From positions 1,187 to 14,802 of the forward strand of contig JAOZOM010000020.1 of assembly GCA_029933275.1 (NCBI GenBank): 13,616 nucleotides of DNA. Reading direction: 5' to 3'. The number at the start of each line of letters is the position of its first letter. The first letter of the stretch is position 1. Position numbers and translations under genes: made by a program. Below are positions 1-5,567 of this stretch, in pieces. The notes under the pieces were generated by a model. The model did no database searches, had not been told where the DNA came from, and saw only the letters and a program-made list of their open reading frames with translations. The stretch comes from Anaerolineales bacterium (GTDB lineage Bacteria; Chloroflexota; Anaerolineae; Anaerolineales; Villigracilaceae).

Positions 1-1
1 C

Positions 2-523
2 GGTTCTAATCGAAATTTCTCTTTTAGATGGGAAGATGATGTCGCGGTAGAGAATTTATTTATCGAAGTTCAACAACCGCTTAGCGCAAGAAACTTCAAA
101 ACAACCCCTACTTTGCCCGATACGAGAGAAGATGAACTCACTTATCACACTTTTTCGGCAGGTGGAGTAAAAGCAGGTGATATTTTTGGATTAGAGATTT
201 CTTATGAAAAGGATAATGATAATTTGACGGTCTCTTCGATGCCAATCGAAGTTGTCGGTGCGCCTGAAAACGGTGCAGGGAGTTTTTCTTTGAGCGATTC
301 TCTCCCTATGATTTTAGTCGGCATGGGTATACTCTTAATTGTCGGCGGACTACTTTATTTCTTTTTAGCTGGACGTAGCAACCATCGCGATGGAAACACT
401 CGCAAACGTCATGCTCCCAGTACAGTTTCGTCTGGCGGGAATATCTACTGCCATGAGTGTGGCAGTCGCGCTAGTGCGGGAGATAAATTTTGCCGCTCTT
501 GTGGCGTTAAGCTGAGGGTTTAA
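2..523 (+). CDS. C-terminal part of a membrane protein with a zinc ribbon (5' end outside window)
   Basis: The frame is open from the left edge to the TAA at 521-523, so this is the 3' part of a longer gene and the TTG at 113 need not be a start. About 173 residues are visible. The first ~95 look like an extracytoplasmic beta-rich domain (FSFRWEDD, then ENLFIEVQQP). A single membrane segment follows (PMILVGMGILLIVGGLLYFF), then a basic linker, then a C-terminal zinc ribbon with two Cys pairs (CHECG and CRSCG) ten residues apart. The inferred topology is outside domain, one helix, and a cytoplasmic zinc ribbon. Proteins of this plan occur in Anaerolineae (recalled, not searched); their function is not known to me. 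It converges on metK and ends before a bidirectional terminator. The reading frame is certain; the function is unknown. Confidence 0.8.
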   Translation, partial: GSNRNFSFRWEDDVAVENLFIEVQQPLSARNFKTTPTLPDTREDELTYHTFSAGGVKAGDIFGLEISYEKDNDNLTVSSMPIEVVGAPENGAGSFSLSDSLPMILVGMGILLIVGGLLYFFLAGRSNHRDGNTRKRHAPSTVSSGGNIYCHECGSRASAGDKFCRSCGVKLRV

Positions 524-570
524 TCCGCAGATGGCGCGGGTTTTATTTCTGCGAAAGTTCAACAGGTAAT

Positions 571-605
571 AAAAACCGGAGACGAATATTCGTCTCCGGT
601 TTTTT
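571..605. terminator. Bidirectional intrinsic terminator between convergent genes
   Basis: Positions 571-604 form a perfect 34-bp palindrome: five A, then CCGGAGACGAAT, its complement, and five T, with T continuing to 605. A GC-rich stem with A on one side and T on the other works in both directions. It therefore serves both the zinc-ribbon gene (stop at 523) and metK (stop at 686). Confidence 0.9.
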
Positions 606-685
606 ATTAAAATTTAGACACGGAATCACGCGGGTTTTACGGAGTTTTTAATCCGCGTTCTCAATGACATCTGTGCCTAGAAAAT

Positions 686-1897
686 TTATAATCCAGCTGC
701 TTCTCTCAGTTCATCGGCTTTATCGGTGCGCTCCCAAGTAAATTGGACATCTTCGCGTCCGAAATGACCATAAGCTGATGTCTGGCGATAAATCGGTTTG
801 CGGAGGTCAAGATCACGGATGATCGCACCCGGACGCAGATCAAAATGCTCGCTGACCAACTTAGCAATATCTTCGTCTGAGATTTTTCCCGTACCAAAGC
901 TTTCCACATTTACAGAAAGCGGATACGCCACACCAATCGCGTAGGCAACTTGAATTTCGCAACGATCTGCGATACCAGCCGCAACAATATTTTTTGCCAC
1001 CCAACGAGCTGCATACGCAGCAGAGCGATCTACTTTAGTCGCATCTTTACCAGAGAATGCGCCGCCACCGTGGCGACCCATCCCGCCGTAGGTATCAACG
1101 ATGATCTTACGACCTGTCACACCGGCATCACCCATTGGACCACCAATCACAAAACGTCCAGTTGGATTGACGAAAATTTTCAAATCGTCATCTACCATAT
1201 CGGCAGGCAAAACGGGGTTGATCACATGCTCGATAATCGCGGCGCGAATATCTTCTTGAGAAATTTCGGGTGCATGTTGCGTGCTAACAAGAACTGTATC
1301 TACGCGTTTCGGTTTCCCTTTGGAATACTCAATCGTAACTTGGCTCTTCCCATCAGGGCGTAACCATTTCAAAGTCCCGTTTTTGCGAACTTCGGTTAAG
1401 CGTAAGGTCAATTTATGTGCCAAATAAATCGGCATTGGCATCAGAGTTGGGGTCTCGTTGCAGGCAAAACCAAACATCATGCCCTGATCACCCGCACCAA
1501 TCGCTTCAATTTCCGCTTCGGTCATTTCGCCGGATTTCGATTCGAGAGCCTCATCAACACCCATCGCGATATCTGGGCTTTGGCTGGCAACCGCAGAGAG
1601 AACGCCGCAAGTATACCCGTCAAAACCTTTTTTGCCGCGGTCATAACCAATCCCAACCACAACCTCGCGAACGAGTTTATCAAAATCTACATACGCTTTG
1701 GTCGTAATTTCACCGAGCAACATCACATAACCAGTCTTAATCGCGGTCTCGCAAGCCACGCGTGAAAGCGGATCTTGCTCCAAACAAGCATCTAAAACAG
1801 CATCACTGATTTGGTCGCACATTTTATCAGGATGACCCTCCGTCACAGATTCAGATGTAAACATCAGGCTTTCGGAAGTCATAAAAGTTGTACTCAT
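686..1897 (-). CDS. metK: S-adenosylmethionine synthetase (methionine adenosyltransferase)
   Basis: This cytoplasmic enzyme makes S-adenosylmethionine from methionine and ATP, releasing phosphate and pyrophosphate. At 403 residues it is close to the usual bacterial length. Family signatures are visible: TSESVTEGHPDK at residues 14-25 (ATP and methionine site), GAGDQGMMFG at 134-143 (the hexapeptide signature), and the glycine-rich GGGAFSGKD loop at 277-285. The ATG at 1895-1897 is supported by an upstream GAGGTG ribosome binding site and by the conserved N-terminus following within 15 residues. The gene is monocistronic: its own promoter at 2120-2148, a SAM-I riboswitch and attenuator in the leader, and a terminator 80 bases after the stop. 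The riboswitch implies feedback repression by its own product. Nothing in the protein looks unusual. Confidence 0.98.
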   Translation of the reverse strand: MSTTFMTSESLMFTSESVTEGHPDKMCDQISDAVLDACLEQDPLSRVACETAIKTGYVMLLGEITTKAYVDFDKLVREVVVGIGYDRGKKGFDGYTCGVLSAVASQSPDIAMGVDEALESKSGEMTEAEIEAIGAGDQGMMFGFACNETPTLMPMPIYLAHKLTLRLTEVRKNGTLKWLRPDGKSQVTIEYSKGKPKRVDTVLVSTQHAPEISQEDIRAAIIEHVINPVLPADMVDDDLKIFVNPTGRFVIGGPMGDAGVTGRKIIVDTYGGMGRHGGGAFSGKDATKVDRSAAYAARWVAKNIVAAGIADRCEIQVAYAIGVAYPLSVNVESFGTGKISDEDIAKLVSEHFDLRPGAIIRDLDLRKPIYRQTSAYGHFGREDVQFTWERTDKADELREAAGL

Positions 1898-1910
1898 ATT
1901 TCACCTCGTA

Positions 1911-1950
1911 AAAACAGAAAATGCCCCTTCAAGTATTTGTGAAAGGGCAT
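1911..1950 (-). terminator. Riboswitch-controlled attenuator hairpin of metK
   Basis: On the minus strand, ATGCCCTTTCA pairs with TGAAGGGGCAT (one G-U pair, eight-base loop), followed by TTTTCTGTTTTT. The 5' arm (GAAAGGGCA on + at 1941-1949) can instead pair with the P1 3' strand plus GGCA (TGCCCTCTC on + at 1972-1980). That gives an antiterminator which excludes both P1 and this terminator. It is thus the expression platform of the riboswitch: SAM bound means transcription stops. Confidence 0.9.
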
Positions 1951-1975
1951 GATATGCAAAAAACGCACGGCTGCC

Positions 1976-2086
1976 CTCTCATCTTCCAGAAAATTTCACT
2001 GCCGGACTTGGCACCTTAATTTTATAAAATAAAACTAGGTTGCCGAGGCATCGTAGGGCCGGTCCCTCCGCCTCTCTGGATAAGAG
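1976..2086 (-). ncRNA. SAM-I (S-box) riboswitch aptamer
   Basis: The minus strand carries the S-box core in order: CTCTTATCCAGAGAGGCGG, GAGGGACCGGCCC, GATGCCTCGGCAACC, then AAGGTGCCAAGTCCGGCAG, then GATGAGAG. Helix P1 is an 8-bp pairing of CTCTTATC (2079-2086) with GATGAGAG (1976-1983). The conserved GGGAC, GGCAACC and GGTGCCA..TCC blocks are all present. It lies directly upstream of metK, a standard target of this class, and is followed by a matching terminator/antiterminator pair. It binds S-adenosylmethionine and turns metK off when SAM is plentiful. Confidence 0.97.
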
Positions 2087-2119
2087 TGCCGTAATTGGGG
2101 CTATTAAATTGTGGGCGGG

Positions 2120-2148
2120 AGTTTACCATAACGGATAAAACAAGTCAA
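2120..2148 (-). promoter_or_regulatory. Promoter of the metK riboswitch transcript
   Basis: On the minus strand, TTGACT (2143-2148) is separated by 17 bp from TAAACT (2120-2125). Transcription would start near 2113, about 27 bases before riboswitch helix P1, which is a sensible leader geometry. Confidence 0.75.
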
Positions 2149-2230
2149 ATTTTGGATGCGGAGTCTCGCCCCTAAATTTAGGCTTGCCTCCGCTGAATAA
2201 ACTGAATCTGTGAAAACTGCATTTCTCGTT

Positions 2231-2269
2231 AAAAAATGCCTCCCCCGAATTTTTAAATCCGGAGGAGGC
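2231..2269 (-). terminator. Intrinsic terminator of the SUMF1-like lipoprotein gene
   Basis: On the minus strand, GCCTCCTCCGGATTT pairs with AAATTCGGGGGAGGC as a 15-bp stem with two G-U pairs and a two-base apex (DNA coordinates 2238-2269). It is followed by A and six T (2231-2236). It lies about 60 bases after the lipoprotein stop and 80 bases before the metK promoter, so it insulates the two genes. Confidence 0.85.
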
Positions 2270-2332
2270 TGGGGAGGGAGGCTGGCAGAAAAAAGTTTCT
2301 CTACCAGATAAAGCTAATTTAGCGGCAGCAGG

Positions 2333-3274
2333 CTAATTATCAGAAACGCAACGGAAACCAATCTTCGAGGAGGATTCCCCAGTATATTCAATAGATTCCA
2401 TATCAGCGGCATCGGGGTTGGGTCCACTAGCAAATCCACGACTGGCAACTCGGATATCTTTCTCCACATCTTGATAAGAACCGCCACGAATAACATGACG
2501 GTAACCATTTCCGACCGCAGCAAGAGGACCGGTGGGGTTTGAGGCAACCGAGCTTCCATAATAATTGGCATCATAGAAATCGGAAATCCATTCCCAAACA
2601 TTACCGGACATATCCAGCACACCGTAAAAACTGGCTCCAGCAGGGAAACTGCCTACACGAGTGACATCACGAATTTGATAATTAAAATTGGCTTGGGTAG
2701 AACCGGGACGTTCATCGCCCCAAGGGAAGTTGCGGAAATCATCACCACGTGCGGCGCGTTCCCATTCTGCTTCGGTGGGAAGACGTTTACCAGCCCATTC
2801 ACAATAATCAACAGCATAACCCCAAGTAACATTCACAACTGGGAAATCTGCAAATTCATCGGTGTTGAAATAGGTATCGTGTTTTTCAGAGGCAAAAGTG
2901 GTTGGCGGCTCACAAGCACCCGCTTGGACACAAAGCATATACATCGCGTTGGTCACTTCGAGTTTATCCATCCAAAAAGCGGACATGGTAACTTGATGAT
3001 CGGGAGTCTCGTCTTCAGCAGCGTTCGCATCAAGTGCGCCCATGCGGAAACTACCGGCGGGAATAAAGACCTGCACCATACCATCCACAGGAGAAGTGCG
3101 CTCTGTACCAGCTTCGGTATCTTCGGCGACAGATTCTCCCGCTTCATTCTGGATAACCTCTGCGGTCGGAATGGCGGTATTAATAGGAATTGGGGTCGGC
3201 TCAGCAGCACTCCCCCCACCACAAGCGGTGAGAGAAATAGCCAAAACCACTAGAACAAGAAATAGTTTTTTCAT
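2333..3274 (-). CDS. Lipoprotein with SUMF1/EgtB/PvdO-type (FGE-sulfatase) domain
   Basis: The chosen ATG (3272-3274) has an AAGGAG ribosome binding site and starts a clear lipoprotein signal, MKKLFLVLVVLAISLTAC, with lipobox LTAC and lipidated Cys18. Upstream in-frame codons to 3421 are probably not translated. The 313-residue product has a Pro/Thr/Glu-rich tether (about 19-63) and then a full SUMF1-like domain: PAGSFRMG (72-79), the KLEVTNAMY region, GKRLPTEAEWERAARG (162-177), GNVWEWISDFY (224-234) and RGGSY (263-267), ending GFRCV. True formylglycine-generating enzymes have two catalytic Cys just after RGGSY. Here that stretch is QDVEKDIRVASR, so sulfatase-activating oxidase activity is unlikely. 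It is probably a surface protein using the fold for binding or another reaction. It has its own terminator. Confidence 0.9.
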   Translation of the reverse strand: MKKLFLVLVVLAISLTACGGGSAAEPTPIPINTAIPTAEVIQNEAGESVAEDTEAGTERTSPVDGMVQVFIPAGSFRMGALDANAAEDETPDHQVTMSAFWMDKLEVTNAMYMLCVQAGACEPPTTFASEKHDTYFNTDEFADFPVVNVTWGYAVDYCEWAGKRLPTEAEWERAARGDDFRNFPWGDERPGSTQANFNYQIRDVTRVGSFPAGASFYGVLDMSGNVWEWISDFYDANYYGSSVASNPTGPLAAVGNGYRHVIRGGSYQDVEKDIRVASRGFASGPNPDAADMESIEYTGESSSKIGFRCVSDN

Positions 3275-3370
3275 TAGAATTCTCCTTAATGTGTTTAAAA
3301 AGTCACTTTGAGTATAGCGGGGCGGTATTTTTTTTATTATCCCCCAATAGTCACAACTTAATGTTATTTT

Positions 3371-3400
3371 GCGACTTTCTGCGACCAAATAGTATATAAT
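3371..3400 (+). promoter_or_regulatory. Candidate ancestral promoter of the response regulator gene
   Basis: A perfect TATAAT (3395-3400) has only a weak -35 (GCGACT, 3371-3376, 18-bp spacer). Overlapping it upstream is a direct repeat TGCGAC-N4-TGCGAC (3370-3385) with 10-bp period, the kind of spacing OmpR/PhoB-type regulators often bind. Predicted start is near 3407, exactly where the MITE inserted. Assignment is tentative. Confidence 0.35.
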
Positions 3401-3404
3401 AGTC

Positions 3405-3413
3405 AAAATCAAT
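3405..3413. repeat. Left target site duplication of the MITE
   Basis: AAAATCAAT directly abuts the left end of the element at 3414 and is repeated exactly at its right end (3557-3565). Confidence 0.8.
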
Positions 3414-3556
3414 CTAGCCACCTGACACTTTGGCTAAACGGTTTCTTAAATCTCACGCAAAGCCGCAAAATCGCCAAGAAAAACTTAAAAACTTTGCGTC
3501 TTAGCGGCTTTGCGTGAGGCAAAAAAACGCGATCCATGAAACTGTCAGGTAGCTAG
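3414..3556. mobile_element. 143-bp MITE-like non-autonomous element
   Basis: The ends are 14-bp terminal inverted repeats, CTAGCCACCTGACA (3414-3427) and TGTCAGGTAGCTAG (3543-3556). They match at 13 of 14 positions, with a TTT match continuing inward. Both ends abut a perfect 9-bp direct repeat. Inside is a second inverted repeat (3452-3466 with 3504-3518). There is no open reading frame of note, so any movement would need a transposase elsewhere. A 9-bp duplication is compatible with several DDE-type IS families; I cannot name the parent element. It forms most of the gap between the lipoprotein and response regulator genes. Confidence 0.8.
3452..3518. repeat. Inner inverted repeat of the MITE (GCAAAG-type)
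   Basis: CTCACGCAAAGCCGC (3452-3466) is the exact reverse complement of GCGGCTTTGCGTGAG (3504-3518). The 37-base centre also contains CTTTGCGTCTTAGCGG, so the CGCAAAG word recurs. Sequences of this kind are scattered in many bacterial genomes (recalled, not searched). In RNA it would fold as a long hairpin. Confidence 0.85.
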
Positions 3557-3565
3557 AAAATCAAT
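3557..3565. repeat. Right target site duplication of the MITE
   Basis: AAAATCAAT begins immediately after the right inverted repeat and is identical to 3405-3413. Confidence 0.8.
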
Positions 3566-3597
3566 ATCTAATTTCACCTCTTTCCCCGAGATTTATT

Positions 3598-4284
3598 ATG
3601 ACACTCCCCATCAAAAATATACGAGTTCTAATTATCTGCGACCAAACAGATACCGCTGCGCTACTAGGCTATATGATTCGAGAAAAGGGCTTGAACGCGG
3701 TCATCGAAACATCGGTACAACGCGCAATGGATCAAGCGATGAGCTTTACGCCCGACTTAATTGTGATAGATGTAAATGCCCCTCACGCAGAAAGAATCGC
3801 CCTTGTAAAAAACTATCGCGGCTTGAGCAAAAAACCAATTCTGCTCTTCCTCCCCGCTCACCATGAAACAGAAATTTTAGATGCCTATAGCGCAGGCGTA
3901 GATGAATGTGTTGTAAAACCGATTAGTCCCGCCATTTTTTTAGCAAAAATCACCTCTTGGGCGCGACGTAGCACCTCCACCCAAACCGCTCCGCTCAACA
4001 CGCCAAAACTTCGCCTCGATTCTGCCAAACGTCTTGTTATCACCCCGCAGGGAGAAAAAATCAGTCTCACCAATCTCGAATTTCGCCTCCTACGCCTCCT
4101 CATGAGCAGACCCGAATACGTATTTAGGAACGAAGATATCATCACCACCGTTTGGGGTATTTCCGATACCAGCGACCAAACCGCATTAAAGAATGTCGTC
4201 TACAGATTACGCAAAAAACTCGGCAAAGAACGAGAATATATGATTCAAACTGCACACGGGGGCTACAATTTTATTGAAAACTAG
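3598..4284 (+). CDS. OmpR/PhoB-family response regulator
   Basis: The 228-residue protein has a receiver domain (about 7-122) and a C-terminal winged-helix DNA-binding domain (about 137-226: ISLTNLEFRLLRLL, then the recognition region TALKNVVYRLRKKLG and the wing AHGGYNF). In the receiver, Asp58 (DLIVID) is the likely phosphoacceptor and Lys107 (VVKP) is conserved. The usual acidic pair is reduced to CD (14-15), and the switch Thr/Ser is replaced in ILLFLPAH, so phosphorylation signalling may be atypical. It is an orphan here, with no histidine kinase nearby. The ATG has only a weak upstream purine stretch (CCGAGATTTATT). The leader contains the MITE. Its TAG stop overlaps the stop of the convergent peptidase gene, and no terminator is seen between them. 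Regulated genes are unknown; the flanking lipoprotein and peptidase genes are possible targets. Confidence 0.92.
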   Translation: MTLPIKNIRVLIICDQTDTAALLGYMIREKGLNAVIETSVQRAMDQAMSFTPDLIVIDVNAPHAERIALVKNYRGLSKKPILLFLPAHHETEILDAYSAGVDECVVKPISPAIFLAKITSWARRSTSTQTAPLNTPKLRLDSAKRLVITPQGEKISLTNLEFRLLRLLMSRPEYVFRNEDIITTVWGISDTSDQTALKNVVYRLRKKLGKEREYMIQTAHGGYNFIEN

Positions 4285-5495
4285 CGCACAAAATCAAGCG
4301 CGTATTCCGCATCAAAATAATTCGGACGGTGCTTAAGAGCGAGTTCCCAATCGGCAACTGCGCCCGCCGCGTCCCCCTGCTGGAGCAGTGCCCAACCGTG
4401 CCAAAGCAATGCTTCCTCTGAATTTGGCGTGCGTTGCAACGCGTATTCCGTCAGAGTCAGCAAATCTTCGGTGCGATGATCCTGAAAAGACGCGATAAAA
4501 GGACCAAATTGATAGCGCATCATCCGCTGGGGGAGTCCCAAAGTGCGTGCTTCATCATACGCATTTGCGGATTCGGTGTACTGCTCAAAATAAAGCAAAT
4601 TTGACCCCAAATTGAACCATACAAAAGCATCTTCCGGATTAGACGCAGTCGCGCGTAGGGATGCTTGCCACGCGTTCTCGCGGTTTTTTTCTTCATCCCA
4701 ATCATCCCCCAATAAAACCTGCAACTCGGCTTCATCTTCTGGGAGATAAATCAGCAAATAGACGTGATTAAAAGGTCGCCAATCCTCTTCAAGAGTCTCG
4801 TAAGGGAGCTTCTGATTCGCCCCATGAAAAGAATCTTGCCCAATAAAGACTTCTTCGGCATCATCATAGCCTGTCAAAAGGATATAATGTGCCGCCCAAA
4901 GATCATCGTTGGGATAATAAGGCTCATCGAAGTGAAACGTTTCTTCAAGCAGAACCGGATATTCTGCCGCAATTAACTTTTTAAGCAGAGGCAAGCTCCC
5001 ATTCACGCGATATTCCGCACGTAACCACCCCGCGTAATTGCGCACATAGTAAACCATTTCCTCCGGGTTCACGTTACGATCCTGCGGGATCGGTTTAATA
5101 ATCTCAGAGATGTCAAATTGATCTCCATCCCAGCCATAATAGCGCAACGCCATCGTCAGGGATGCGGGTCCGCAATTATTCATATCCTGCAACTCATACG
5201 AGGGTACAGGGAGCGAAACCTGCGCGGGAATAGGTTTTGGCGTTTTGGTCGAAGTGGGTTGAATAGTCTCAGCAATCGAGATGGTCGGCGCGGGTTGACT
5301 AGTAGAACTAGCCAAACTAGTTGGTCTGGGCTGCGCGGTAGGAATCGGTTTAGCTGGATATACGATACCGCGTAAATAGGTCTTAGCAACTTCAATCCGC
5401 CAACTTAAACGCCGCTTAATCGGCGGGAATTGCGAAAGTGCAAGCCCTAAAATCACGAGGGCGATAAACCCTAAAAGTATTTTCTTTTTTGACAT
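4281..5495 (-). CDS. Membrane-anchored C39-like peptidase with C-terminal TPR-like repeats
   Basis: The 404-residue product starts with a signal anchor (KKKILLGFIALVILGLALS), then a basic stretch and a Pro/Thr/Ser-rich spacer (about 48-97). The C39-like papain-fold domain follows: Cys108 in NNCGPASLTMAL, His203 in AAHYILLTGYD and Asp221 in GQDSF form a plausible catalytic set. Residues about 275-400 are TPR-like helical repeats (DAFVWFNLGSNLLYFEQYTESANAYDEA region; later EEALLWHGWALLQQGDAAGA). The active site should lie outside the membrane. Classical C39 domains cleave double-glycine leaders within transporters; stand-alone forms like this have unknown substrates. No Shine-Dalgarno is present; a TAAACT lies 6 bases before the ATG, suggesting a leaderless mRNA. 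The ATG is chosen for the signal anchor that follows it. Confidence 0.88.
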   Translation of the reverse strand: MSKKKILLGFIALVILGLALSQFPPIKRRLSWRIEVAKTYLRGIVYPAKPIPTAQPRPTSLASSTSQPAPTISIAETIQPTSTKTPKPIPAQVSLPVPSYELQDMNNCGPASLTMALRYYGWDGDQFDISEIIKPIPQDRNVNPEEMVYYVRNYAGWLRAEYRVNGSLPLLKKLIAAEYPVLLEETFHFDEPYYPNDDLWAAHYILLTGYDDAEEVFIGQDSFHGANQKLPYETLEEDWRPFNHVYLLIYLPEDEAELQVLLGDDWDEEKNRENAWQASLRATASNPEDAFVWFNLGSNLLYFEQYTESANAYDEARTLGLPQRMMRYQFGPFIASFQDHRTEDLLTLTEYALQRTPNSEEALLWHGWALLQQGDAAGAVADWELALKHRPNYFDAEYALDFVR

Positions 5496-5501
5496 GCGGA
5501 G

Positions 5502-5507
5502 AGTTTA
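5502..5507 (-). promoter_or_regulatory. Candidate -10 element for a leaderless peptidase mRNA
   Basis: On the minus strand TAAACT is followed by six bases and then the ATG, so a start at the usual distance would fall on the first codon. The -35 is weak (TTGGTG at 15 bp or CTTGGT at 16 bp). The same TAAACT hexamer is used by the metK promoter and by 13412-13417. Confidence 0.4.
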
Positions 5508-5509
5508 CC

Positions 5510-5551
5510 AGAAGAATAAAGACACCAAGTGTTTTAAAAACACTTGATGTC
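5510..5551 (-). terminator. Intrinsic terminator of the class II aldolase gene
   Basis: On the minus strand GACATCAAGTGTTTT pairs with AAACACTTGGTGTC (DNA coordinates 5521-5551) and is followed by TTTATTCTT. The one non-Watson-Crick position is G-U in minus-strand RNA but C-A in plus-strand RNA, so the minus strand is the functional orientation. It lies 17 bases after the aldolase stop. Confidence 0.8.
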
Positions 5552-5567
5552 CGCACCTGCGTAAAAT

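Noticed and set aside
113..523. TTG at 113 as the true start of the left-edge gene
   Set aside because: The frame stays open to position 2 with sensible protein sequence, and no ribosome binding site precedes the TTG.
628..658. Second hairpin downstream of metK (ACGCGGGTT with AATCCGCGT)
   Set aside because: The stem has a G-T pair and a 13-base loop with no T-tract on either strand; the strong palindrome at 571-605 already explains termination.
2261..2285. G-rich run on + that might form a G-quadruplex
   Set aside because: Most runs are only GG, giving at best a weak two-tier structure, and part of it is explained by the terminator stem.
3275..3421. N-terminal extension of the lipoprotein gene to 3421
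   Set aside because: The internal ATG at 3274 has an AAGGAG ribosome binding site and begins a perfect lipoprotein signal, which would be misplaced behind 49 extra residues; the extension also runs into the MITE.
3378..3646. 12-bp repeat TCTGCGACCAAA at 3378-3389 and 3635-3646
   Set aside because: A few 12-mer repeats are expected by chance in a window this long, and the second copy lies in receiver-domain codons.
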